NCBI GenBank assembly: GCA_014379395.1 | Contig: JACMLV010000050.1 | Span: 1-10,892 of the forward strand | Reading direction: 5' to 3' | From: Burkholderiaceae bacterium | GTDB taxonomy: Bacteria; Pseudomonadota; Gammaproteobacteria; Burkholderiales; Burkholderiaceae_D | Length of the DNA stretch: 10,892 nucleotides | In this document: positions 1 through 6,856 of the stretch, in pieces | Position numbering within the stretch: the first letter of the stretch is position 1 | How the letters are laid out: every line of letters begins with the position of its first letter | The notes under the pieces: model-generated | Seen by the model: only the letters and a program-made list of their open reading frames with translations | The model's database searches: none | Told to the model about the DNA's origin: nothing | Position numbers and translations under genes: made by a program

Positions 1-345
1 CCCTCCTCGACGATGCGGCCGAGATACATGACGAGGGTGCGCGAGCAGACGTAGCGCACCAGCGCGAGGTCGTGCGAGATGTAGAGCGCGGTGAGGCCGA
101 GCTGTTCGCGCACCTCGCGCATGACGTTGAGCACGCCGGCCCGCACGCTGACATCCAGCATCGAGACCGGCTCGTCGGCGACGAGGAAGGCCGGCTCCAG
201 GACGAGGGCGCGGGCTAGCACGATGCGCTGCAACTGCCCGCCCGAGAGCTGGTGCGGAAAAAGGCCGCGGAACCGCGCCAGCGGCGGCGCCGCGATCGTT
301 GTCGCTGCCTCGGTAATGGTAATTTCAGACCTGCTGTGGCAGGCA
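1..345 (-). pseudogene. 5'-truncated oligopeptide/dipeptide ABC transporter ATPase (partial at window edge)
   Basis: Read on the minus strand, this frame encodes the back half of an ABC ATPase of the DppD/DppF-OppD/OppF type, which would energise peptide uptake at the inner membrane. Visible in order are the signature region HQLSGGQLQRI (LSGGQ at 248-234), Walker B and D-loop AFLVADEPVSMLDVSV, and the H-loop LYISHDLALVRYV. It then runs off the left edge at RIVEEG. The Walker A half is absent. Homology fades above about 300-320, and upstream sequence is AT-richer and unlike any ABC protein, although the frame stays open to about 401. An ATG at 383-381 could start a short product, but without Walker A it could not bind ATP normally. 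I infer a gene decapitated by a rearrangement at the edge of the secretion locus. The rest of the C-terminus lies outside the window. Confidence 0.75.
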
Positions 346-543
346 TGACGTTTTCCGGATAGTCGCGCGAAGATGCCCACCATTAGAAAAATTGATACGG
401 CTCAGGCTTGAATATTGGCATTGCATTATCGTCATATTGGTGATCCGCAATGTTGATTCAAGGCTAGCAATGCCGGTCATAGAGAGTGGCCGAAAGGTGA
501 GAGTCAGTCAGGTTCTTTTTTTACTTTAGGAAGGAAATTTCAA
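346..543 (+). promoter_or_regulatory. AT-richer leader of the type I secretion operon
   Basis: This stretch has clearly more A and T than its flanks and no coding signature, so it should hold the promoter of the downstream operon. Two features stand out. An 8-bp perfect inverted repeat pairs GGCATTGC (417-424) with GCAATGCC (467-474), and a third GCAATG lies at 447-452, exactly 20 bp before the one at 467. A weak sigma70-like pair, TTGATT (453-458) and GTCATA (476-481) with 17-bp spacing, is possible but not convincing. The region ends in a run of T and the ribosome binding site. Confidence 0.4.
528..535 (+). promoter_or_regulatory. Ribosome binding site of the alanine-rich protein gene
   Basis: AGGAAGGA lies 8 bases before the ATG at 544. 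It is a strong purine-rich Shine-Dalgarno sequence and supports that start. It suggests that the cargo gene is well translated. Confidence 0.8.
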
Positions 544-2055
544 ATGTCTATCGCATCCAAGTCGAGCGCCATGAGCGGCAATGCTTCAGATGACAAAAAT
601 ATAATGGCGTCCGGCAATACATTGACTGCCCATCCTGAAAAGGCAAAAGCAATCAGCGGTTTGGCTAAGCGGCATGTCGATGATGTTGACTCAGACCAGC
701 GTCATCAAGACGACGCCATTGTCGTGCCTCTGGACAGTGCTGTTGACGTCGCAGAATTCCACGATGGGATGATGCTTGCTCAAGCTGAAATCGGTGCGAT
801 CGGAGATGGTGTGGCGGTCGCTTCGGGCGGCGGCGCTGCCATTGTCACCGCTGAGGCCGCAAGCGAAAGTTTTACGGCAAGGACAATCGGTGGCGTGGCT
901 GCGGCCATCGGGGGGGGCATTGCTGCAGGCGGTGGCGGTGGCGGTGGGCCTGTGCCAACGATCACCTCTGTTGGAAAAAAGCCGGTGGAAACGGCCGCTG
1001 CCGCCCAGGCAGCGGCAAATGCCGCAGCGGCCCGTGATCAGGCGCAGGCGAGTGCGGATCAGACAGATGCGGTCGCATTGACCGCTGCTGCGCATCAAGC
1101 TGATACGGCCGCTGTCAGCGCTGCCAATAATGCAGAATCGCTGCTTGCGCATGCGACGGACGCGACAGTTTTGGCGGCCGCAGCGAGTACTGCCGCCGGT
1201 ATCGCTGCCGAGATTGCGGGTGTGATCCATGCGGCACCGCCGTCGGCTACTCCGCTTGCGGATGCCGCAGCTGTTTTTGCTGCTGCGCATCATGGTGATG
1301 CGGCTGCGGCTGCGGCTGCGGCGGCGGCCGCCGCAATTGTTTTTGATCAGATCGCCGCAGTCCCACTGCCGGCGGCGACGGATGTCGCGGCGGCCGCTGA
1401 TATCGTCGCTGGTGCCCTCGGGGCGACAGCCTTGGGTATGGCGGCGGGGAGGGATGCCGCTGTGCAGGCCGCCACTATCGCTCACGATGCGGCGGCGGCG
1501 GCCCAGAAAAATGCCTTGGAGGCTGCCCATGCCGCCGCCGCCGCTGTCGCTGCCGATGACGCCGCCGCCGCCGCCGCTGCTCATGCCGCTGTTGCGGCTG
1601 CGGCTTTCGCCTCTGTTGCGACGGTTGCGGAATTGACCGATACGGCTGAACTGACCGCTGCCAGTATTGCAGCACACCACAGCCCGATTACGGTCACGGG
1701 TTTTGATGCGGGTCCCATCGCCAGTGGCGGCGACATCATCGATATGTCTGCCATCGCTAGCCTGACCGACTCTGTCGCAACCGGTCTTACGCTGCATTCT
1801 CCTCACTTTGGCGCCAATAACGTGTTCATTTTCGATGGCACGCCTGTTTCGATTGATGATGCCGCCTCAGCAATCGCCGCCGACAACAGCGTAGCGGCAA
1901 CCCAAGGTTACATTGTGATCCGTGATTCAGGCAACGCGGATGCGGTGACGGTGTACCACTCGGCCGACCTGCATGGGCATGGAGCAGACACGGCGCTTGT
2001 TATTTTGTCCCGGGTAAACATCGCGGATCTGAGCGCCGCCAACTTCGTGGTTTAA
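544..2055 (+). CDS. Alanine-rich type I-secreted protein, miniature Bap-like
   Basis: This is the probable cargo of the type I exporter encoded directly downstream. The 503-residue protein has no cysteine and no Sec signal peptide. Residues 1-135 are polar, then contain MMLAQAEIGAIG and a small hydrophobic Ala/Gly stretch ending in a run of seven glycines (129-135). This is the layout of the N-terminal segment of Bap/BapA-like adhesins. Residues 151-378 are dominated by alanine with scattered D, H, Q, T and V, including 12 consecutive alanines (253-264), and are predicted to be largely helical. Residues 381-503 form a type I-secretion C-terminal domain: GGDIIDMSAIA, NVFIFDGTP, ATQGYIVIRDSG, VTVYHSADL, TALVILSRVNIADLSAANF, with a hydrophobic end (FVV). 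Classical RTX nonapeptides are not seen. The start at 544 follows a strong ribosome binding site. The C-terminal domain and the operon make export very likely. Function (adhesin, matrix rod, surface coat) is inference, as is possible cell-surface retention. Confidence 0.85.
   Translation: MSIASKSSAMSGNASDDKNIMASGNTLTAHPEKAKAISGLAKRHVDDVDSDQRHQDDAIVVPLDSAVDVAEFHDGMMLAQAEIGAIGDGVAVASGGGAAIVTAEAASESFTARTIGGVAAAIGGGIAAGGGGGGGPVPTITSVGKKPVETAAAAQAAANAAAARDQAQASADQTDAVALTAAAHQADTAAVSAANNAESLLAHATDATVLAAAASTAAGIAAEIAGVIHAAPPSATPLADAAAVFAAAHHGDAAAAAAAAAAAAIVFDQIAAVPLPAATDVAAAADIVAGALGATALGMAAGRDAAVQAATIAHDAAAAAQKNALEAAHAAAAAVAADDAAAAAAAHAAVAAAAFASVATVAELTDTAELTAASIAAHHSPITVTGFDAGPIASGGDIIDMSAIASLTDSVATGLTLHSPHFGANNVFIFDGTPVSIDDAASAIAADNSVAATQGYIVIRDSGNADAVTVYHSADLHGHGADTALVILSRVNIADLSAANFVV
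910..917 (+). repeat. Poly-G tract (8 G) inside the cargo gene
   Basis: Eight consecutive G fall in the Ala/Gly segment just before the glycine run of the alanine-rich protein. A slip of one base would shift the frame and remove the alanine rod and the secretion domain. It is a possible contingency site, but G runs also arise simply from glycine codons in GC-rich DNA. Confidence 0.6.
1300..1335 (+). repeat. In-frame GCN (alanine) codon tract
   Basis: Twelve alanine codons in a row begin with the hexamer GCGGCT three times, followed by GCG x3, GCC x2 and GCA. Slippage by whole codons or hexamers would lengthen or shorten the rod without breaking the frame. Mixed codon choice at the end shows it is not a pure microsatellite. 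Confidence 0.75.
1531..1575 (+). repeat. Second GCC trinucleotide tract
   Basis: Two short runs, (GCC)4 at 1531-1542 and (GCC)5 at 1561-1575, lie close together in the alanine-rod coding sequence with mostly GCN codons between and after them. They are candidates for in-frame length variation. Confidence 0.65.
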
Positions 2056-2170
2056 ACAGCCAGGACCGAAGGGGGTTAAGTCTGGAACGCAATAGGGACC
2101 GGAACCCCGTAAAAATCGTCTGCGAAAGCGGATGACTTTCATGATTCGAACACCGCGACGTGAAGCTCAC

Positions 2171-3433
2171 ATGAAATTTATAACACCGGTACGGCAAGCG
2201 CAGCTACTGGCGCTGGTCCTGACCGCGTTTGCATTGACGACAACAATAGCCAGTGCGCAACCGGTCTGGACGTTCGACCAGGTTCTGCAATCGGTACTGG
2301 CCAGCCATCCCGCATTGCAGGGCAAGCGTTCGGCGCAGGCCGCTGCGCGGTCCGACTTTGAAGGTGCGCAATGGCAGCGCTACCCGACGCTCAGTGTCGA
2401 AAGCGCCGCACCGACCAGCGGCGGGAGCTCCGGCCTGGTGCGTATCGAACAACCATTATGGACCGGAGGCCGCATTACCGCCGGCATCGATGCGACCTCC
2501 AGCCGGATCGATGCCGCTGGCGCGGCGCTGGACGAAGAAAGGCTGAACCTGTCGCTTCGAGTGATCGCCGCATTCACCGAGTCAATGCGACAAAAGGCGA
2601 GACAACAATACGCCGCCAAGGCCGTGGCGGAACACGTGAAGTTACTCGAAATGATACTCCGGCGTGTGGCGCGGGACGTCAGTTCACTGCCCGATCAGCG
2701 GCTGGCTGAATCGCGCATGCTGCAGGCCGCCAATGACCAGTCCGCAGCCGACCAGGCATTCAATAATTCATTGGTGCAGCTAACGCAATTGGCCGGCGCG
2801 CCCGTGGAGGAGGTGGCCACGCTGGAGGCGGGCGAACTGGCCGCGCCGCCCACCTTGGACGCCGCGCTGGCACAGGCGTTGGCCTATTCGCCAGTGCTGC
2901 GCCGTTTGACCCATGAGGAAGAGGCCGCCATGGCGGATATCGCTTCCAGGCGGTCTACCTATACGCCGCAACTGGCATTGCGTCTGGAAAAAACCATGGG
3001 CCAATTCAACGACGGACGCACGCATGACAGTCGCGTGATGTTGGTGTTGCTCGCGCAGCCGGGCGCCGGACTGTCCGCCGTGTCGGGCGTGAACGCGGCG
3101 CTCGCAAGGCGTGAGGCTGCGCACATGGCGCGTGAGGCTGCGGAACGCGACACACGCGAGCGCGTGACGTTGGATTGGAATGAATGGGCGGCTGCCCGGC
3201 TGCGCCTGGAGAACGCGAGCCAGTCGAGCGACATGTCGAGCCAGGTGTTCGAGTCCTACACCCGCCAGTACGTCATCGGGCGCAAGACCTGGAACGATGT
3301 GTTGAACGCCGTGCGTGAGGTCACGCAGTCGCAGTTCGCGCTGGAAGACGCGCGCGCGCAGGCCATCGCCGCTAGCCTGCGCCTCGCCGCGCAGAGCGGG
3401 ACGTTAAGACAGCATGAACGTTCGAAACCTTAA
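2171..3433 (+). CDS. TolC/LapE-type outer-membrane efflux protein of the type I system
   Basis: This is the outer-membrane channel that completes the type I exporter. From the ATG at 2171 the 420-residue product begins with a clear Sec signal peptide: MKF, basic residues, a hydrophobic core LLALVLTAFALTTTIA, and cleavage after ASA before QPVWTF. Upstream in-frame ATGs at 2132 and 2141 would put 13 or 10 extra residues before the signal peptide, and none of the starts has a strong ribosome binding site, so 2171 is preferred. The TolC pattern is visible: WTFDQVLQSVLASHPALQG near the mature N-terminus, YPTLSVE, QPLWTGGRI, long helical segments, and the second-half motif QYVIGRKTWNDVLNAVRE, which is typical of the LapE/AggA branch. 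Length is at the short end of the family's usual range. It lies 115 bases after the cargo gene and 75 bases before the ABC gene, all on one strand, so co-transcription is likely. Confidence 0.9.
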   Translation: MKFITPVRQAQLLALVLTAFALTTTIASAQPVWTFDQVLQSVLASHPALQGKRSAQAAARSDFEGAQWQRYPTLSVESAAPTSGGSSGLVRIEQPLWTGGRITAGIDATSSRIDAAGAALDEERLNLSLRVIAAFTESMRQKARQQYAAKAVAEHVKLLEMILRRVARDVSSLPDQRLAESRMLQAANDQSAADQAFNNSLVQLTQLAGAPVEEVATLEAGELAAPPTLDAALAQALAYSPVLRRLTHEEEAAMADIASRRSTYTPQLALRLEKTMGQFNDGRTHDSRVMLVLLAQPGAGLSAVSGVNAALARREAAHMAREAAERDTRERVTLDWNEWAAARLRLENASQSSDMSSQVFESYTRQYVIGRKTWNDVLNAVREVTQSQFALEDARAQAIAASLRLAAQSGTLRQHERSKP

Positions 3434-3495
3434 ACGATTTGATACGAGTGCGCGGCTGATGCGGCCAGTCTGCTGATTTTGCCAATTTGCCAGCC

Positions 3496-3502
3496 AAGAG
3501 GA
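3496..3502 (+). promoter_or_regulatory. Ribosome binding site deciding the ABC exporter start
   Basis: AAGAGGA ends 6 bases before the ATG at 3509. This selects that start over the in-frame TTG at 3479, which has no comparable site upstream. Confidence 0.75.
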
Positions 3503-3508
3503 ATTGCA

Positions 3509-5614
3509 ATGTTGAAGATATCAATGAAAGACGGTGTCGCTGCACTGATCGATAAGTCAGCGCGGCTGATGGGACAGCGTGTTGCCGGCGCTCGTCTCGA
3601 CGATCTTGATCGTGTGCTCGGCCAGTTGAACGAAGACCAAAGCGCGTCGGAGCTGTTCACCGAACTCTGGAGCACCGCAGGCCTGGAAGGCACGCCCGTC
3701 CACTTGCACCGTCCGACGCCGGCCAACCTGCCTTTTGCATTCTATGGCGCCAATGTCGGCTGGTGTCTGGTTCGGTCGCGCGGCGCCGACGGCATCTGGC
3801 GCGGCGAAGGCTGTGGCGGTTCCTTATCCCTTGCGCATCTTGAAGACGTGGAATGCGTATCCGTGCCGCATCGTCCCGCCGTTTCCGGCGCGACGCCCGG
3901 GGCCATGCGCCTGGTGGGTGGCGCCCTGTGGGCGCAAAAAGACGTTTTTATCGATGCGGCGCTGGCCACCGGCCTCGTCACCCTGCTGACCCTGGCAACC
4001 TCCCTTTTTTCCATGCAGGTCTACGACCGGGTGATCCCGAACCAAGGTTTCAGTACCCTGTGGGTGCTGATTGTGGGCGTGACGCTGGCGATTTGCCTGG
4101 AATTCATTCTCAAGCAGGCCCGCAGCCGCACTGTGGATCTCACCTGCAATGCGATCGACCATGAACTGTCCGAGTGGTTCTTCAGGCGCATGCTTGGTAT
4201 CCGCATGGAGGCCCGCCCCGCCTCGGTAGGCACGCTGGCATCGCAAATAAAAGGTTTTGAAACCGTGCGCGGGGTGTTGGCGTCGACTTCGATTTTCGTA
4301 CTGACCGATGTGCCGTTCGCGCTATTCTTCTTGGTGGTGATCGCCTTGGTGGGCGGTTGGCTGGTGGCCGTGCCGTTGATCGCACTGCCAATTGCCTTGA
4401 CGGCGGGCCTAATGTTCCAGCGCGCCATCCAGCGGCATGCCCACAAAAACCTGTCTGCCAGCAACCGGAAGGCGGGCCTCCTGGTGGAGGCCGTGGATGG
4501 CGTAGAATCGCTCAAGGCCAACAGCGCGGAATGGATGATTCAGGCGCGCTGGAGTCATCTGATCGCCGAGACTGGCGCTGCGGAGCAGAGCATTCGTAAC
4601 TATTCGGGCCTTTCTCAAAATCTCACCGCCAGCTTCCAGCAGCTGAGCTACATCGCGCTGGTCGCCGTTGGCGCTTACTTCGTGGCCGAAAACCAGATGA
4701 CGATGGGCGCCCTGATGGCGTGCTCCATCATCAGCAACCGAATCCTGATGCCAATCGTGCAATTGCCGGGGGTGATGGTGCAATGGGCTCAGGCGCGCGC
4801 GGCGATCAGGGGCCTGGAGCAAATCATCGCCCTGCCCAACGAGGCCGACGAGGCGCAGCACGCGCTGGCGCCGCCGAAGCTCGAAGGCGGCCTCCGATTC
4901 GAGCGCGCCCATTTCGCCTACGGTATGGCCAATCGCATGGCGCTGGAAGTGGACGGCCTGGAAATCAAAGCTGGCGAGCGGATAGGACTGGTCGGGGCGA
5001 TCGGCTCGGGCAAGAGCACCTTGCTGAAGCTGGCGTCCGGCATGTATCGGCCCGCGGCAGGCAAGATATTCCTGGGCGGCGTGGACCTGGCCTTGCTCGC
5101 GCCTGCGGCGGTGCGCGAATTGGTCGGCTACCTGCCGCAGGATGCGCGCTTGTTCAGCGGCAGCTTGCGCGATAACCTGCTTTTGGGTTTGCCCGATCCG
5201 GGCGATGATGCGATTCTGGCGGCGGCGCGGCGTACGGGCTTAATTGAGCTCATCCTCGGCCAGCCCCGGGGCCTGGCGCTGGAAATCACCGAAGGCGGAC
5301 GCGGCGTGTCCGGCGGACAGAAGCAACTGATTGGCGTGACGCGCATGTTGTTGGCCCGCCCCAAGGTGTGGCTGCTTGATGAGCCGACCGGCGCGATGGA
5401 CTCGGTGACCGAGGCGCGGGTGGTCGGATTGCTGGGTGAGCTGGCCGCCGAGGGCGTCACCCTGGTGGTGACGACCCATAAGAGCGCATTGCTGCCGCTG
5501 CTTGAGCGCCTGCTTGTATTGCAGAGCGGCCGCGTCCTGCTCGACGGGGCGCGCGACGCGGTATTGGCTAAACTTTCCGGAAAAACACAGCCACTGCAAG
5601 AGGTGGCGGCATGA
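3509..5614 (+). CDS. Type I secretion ABC exporter with N-terminal C39-like domain (LapB/RtxB type)
   Basis: This inner-membrane exporter uses ATP to drive the cargo through the HlyD-TolC conduit. The 701-residue protein has three parts. Residues 1 to about 120 form a C39-like domain. No cysteine/histidine pair in a protease context is evident, so it is probably a docking domain rather than a peptidase. Residues about 145-435 are the membrane domain, starting KDVFIDAALATGLVTLL and containing SMQVYDRVIPN and several hydrophobic segments. The nucleotide-binding domain follows, with Walker A GAIGSGKST (496-504), Q-loop YLPQD (Q544), signature VSGGQ (600-604), Walker B VWLLDEP (D624, E625) and H-loop TTH (H657). 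All ATPase motifs are intact and the length is usual for LapB-type proteins. The stop overlaps the adaptor start by 4 bases, indicating translational coupling. LapB itself exports a large adhesin, whereas the adjacent candidate cargo here is small. Confidence 0.95.
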   Translation: MLKISMKDGVAALIDKSARLMGQRVAGARLDDLDRVLGQLNEDQSASELFTELWSTAGLEGTPVHLHRPTPANLPFAFYGANVGWCLVRSRGADGIWRGEGCGGSLSLAHLEDVECVSVPHRPAVSGATPGAMRLVGGALWAQKDVFIDAALATGLVTLLTLATSLFSMQVYDRVIPNQGFSTLWVLIVGVTLAICLEFILKQARSRTVDLTCNAIDHELSEWFFRRMLGIRMEARPASVGTLASQIKGFETVRGVLASTSIFVLTDVPFALFFLVVIALVGGWLVAVPLIALPIALTAGLMFQRAIQRHAHKNLSASNRKAGLLVEAVDGVESLKANSAEWMIQARWSHLIAETGAAEQSIRNYSGLSQNLTASFQQLSYIALVAVGAYFVAENQMTMGALMACSIISNRILMPIVQLPGVMVQWAQARAAIRGLEQIIALPNEADEAQHALAPPKLEGGLRFERAHFAYGMANRMALEVDGLEIKAGERIGLVGAIGSGKSTLLKLASGMYRPAAGKIFLGGVDLALLAPAAVRELVGYLPQDARLFSGSLRDNLLLGLPDPGDDAILAAARRTGLIELILGQPRGLALEITEGGRGVSGGQKQLIGVTRMLLARPKVWLLDEPTGAMDSVTEARVVGLLGELAAEGVTLVVTTHKSALLPLLERLLVLQSGRVLLDGARDAVLAKLSGKTQPLQEVAA

Positions 5615-6783
5615 GCGCAAACAAGCAAGCGGCGGTGCGGCGATTCGACAACGGACGCGTGTTGATCTGGGGCTGCGCGGTGGCGATCGGGAGTTTTTTT
5701 CTGTGGAGCAGCTGGGCGGAACTGGATCAGATCACGCGCGCCAACGGGCAAGTGATTGCCAGTTCGCGCAACCAGGTTATTCAGGTCTCGGAGGGCGGGA
5801 TTCTGGCCGAGCTGCCGGTGCGCGAGGGCGCGCAAGTCAAGCGCGGACAGTTGCTGGCGCGTTTTGACAGGACCAAGGCTGAATCGAGCTACTTGGAAAG
5901 CGCCGCCAAGGCCGCGGCACTCAGGGCCAGCGTGGCGCGGCTGAATGCCGAGGTGTTTGGGGGGGCACCCAGGTTTCCGACGGAATTGGCCCAGTACCCG
6001 GAGTTTCGTAACAATCAGTTGGCGCTTTTCAACAAGCGTCAAAGCGCCGTGCGTGAGGAAGTCGGCACCTTGGAAAAGTCCATGATGCTGATCAAGGAAG
6101 AGCTTGAGATGAACCTGCCCTTGCTCGAAAGCGGCGATGTAAGCCGGTCGGAAATACTGAAGCTCAAGCGCCAAGTCGTCGATATCCAGGGTCAGATCAC
6201 CAACCGGAAGAACAAATACCTGCAGGACAGTCAAACCGATTTGGTCAAAGCCCAAGAGGATCTTGCCGGCGTCCTGCAAGTCGTCACCCAGCGCAAGGAG
6301 CAACTCGGCTCCACCGAGGTGCACGCACCGATGGATGGGATTGTGCGCAATGTGCGTCTGACGACGCTCGGCGGCGTCGCCAAGCCGGGCGACGAGATCA
6401 TGCAAATCGTGCCGTCCGACGAGGCCTTGATCATCGAGGCGAAAGTCAAACCCGGCGATATCGCCTTCATCAAGCCTGGGTTGGCGGCTTCGGTCAAGCT
6501 GGATGCCTATGACTACACCATTTATGGCAGACTCAAGGGGATCGTCAGTTACATCAGCGCCGATACCCTGAACGAGGATGCGCGCAACAACGAGGCGCCC
6601 TACTACCGGGTGCAGATCAAGACCAGCGCCAGCGGCGATCTGCCGGGTTCGAGGGCTGAGCGCATTGTGATTCAGCCGGGCATGACCGGCATGGTCGAGA
6701 TTCACACCGGCCAGAAGACTGTCCTGCGCTATCTGACCAAACCGATCACCAAGACATTCTCCGAGGCGATGCAGGAACGCTGA
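5611..6783 (+). CDS. HlyD-family periplasmic adaptor (LapC type)
   Basis: This membrane-fusion protein links the ABC exporter to the TolC-like channel. The 390-residue product has a short cytoplasmic N-terminus and one transmembrane segment (about 16-34, VLIWGCAVAIGSFFLWSSW). It continues with the first lipoyl half (about 51-88, QVIQVSEGGILAELPVREG), a long charged coiled-coil hairpin (about 89-232), the second lipoyl half (about 233-275, VHAPMDGIVRNV, MQIVP), a beta-barrel region (272-315), and the closing family motif IQPGMTGMVEIHTGQKT (354-370) before YLTKPI. All parts are present and the length is normal. The ATG lies in an ATGA overlap with the exporter stop and is preceded by AAGAGGTGG (5598-5606). 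A G7 run at 5959-5965 falls in the coiled-coil region. It is the last gene of the operon; no clear terminator was found after it. Confidence 0.95.
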   Translation: MSANKQAAVRRFDNGRVLIWGCAVAIGSFFLWSSWAELDQITRANGQVIASSRNQVIQVSEGGILAELPVREGAQVKRGQLLARFDRTKAESSYLESAAKAAALRASVARLNAEVFGGAPRFPTELAQYPEFRNNQLALFNKRQSAVREEVGTLEKSMMLIKEELEMNLPLLESGDVSRSEILKLKRQVVDIQGQITNRKNKYLQDSQTDLVKAQEDLAGVLQVVTQRKEQLGSTEVHAPMDGIVRNVRLTTLGGVAKPGDEIMQIVPSDEALIIEAKVKPGDIAFIKPGLAASVKLDAYDYTIYGRLKGIVSYISADTLNEDARNNEAPYYRVQIKTSASGDLPGSRAERIVIQPGMTGMVEIHTGQKTVLRYLTKPITKTFSEAMQER

Positions 6784-6832
6784 CAATCGGCCGCGCCAGG
6801 CGGCGGATTTGCCGTTCGGTCAGCCCGTCCAT
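6782..6832 (-). pseudogene. Possible truncated start of a MoeB/ThiF-like gene
   Basis: On the minus strand an ATG at 6832-6830, preceded by a purine-rich GGGAG, opens the peptide MDGLTERQIRRLARPIV. It then runs into the antisense of the HlyD gene end. The pattern LTxxQIxRxARxIV resembles the first residues of HesA/MoeB/ThiF adenylyltransferases. The resemblance stops exactly where the HlyD gene ends, which would fit a junction that cut such a gene after 17 codons. The stretch is very short and chance similarity is quite possible. Confidence 0.25.
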
Positions 6833-6856
6833 GCGCTGGCGCTCCCGCCCGGCCCA

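Noticed and set aside
691..1806. Long open frame (371 codons) antisense to the cargo gene
   Set aside because: GCN-rich DNA lacks stop codons in most frames. The translation is rich in Arg, Ser and Gly with no family motif or ribosome binding site.
3479..3508. TTG start adding 10 residues to the ABC exporter
   Set aside because: The ATG at 3509 has AAGAGGA at proper distance, while the TTG has no ribosome binding site.
5694..5700. T7 run near the start of the HlyD gene as a slippage site
   Set aside because: It encodes two Phe in the transmembrane segment and is short; nothing else suggests phase variation there. The same holds for the G7 run at 5959-5965.
5128..6786. 552-codon open frame antisense to the ABC and HlyD genes
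   Set aside because: It mirrors two clearly recognised genes with intact motifs, and its product shows no domain. It is a product of GC-rich codon bias.
6784..6856. Terminator hairpin between the convergent HlyD and peroxidase genes
   Set aside because: Only imperfect GC-rich pairing is seen, without a T run on either strand.
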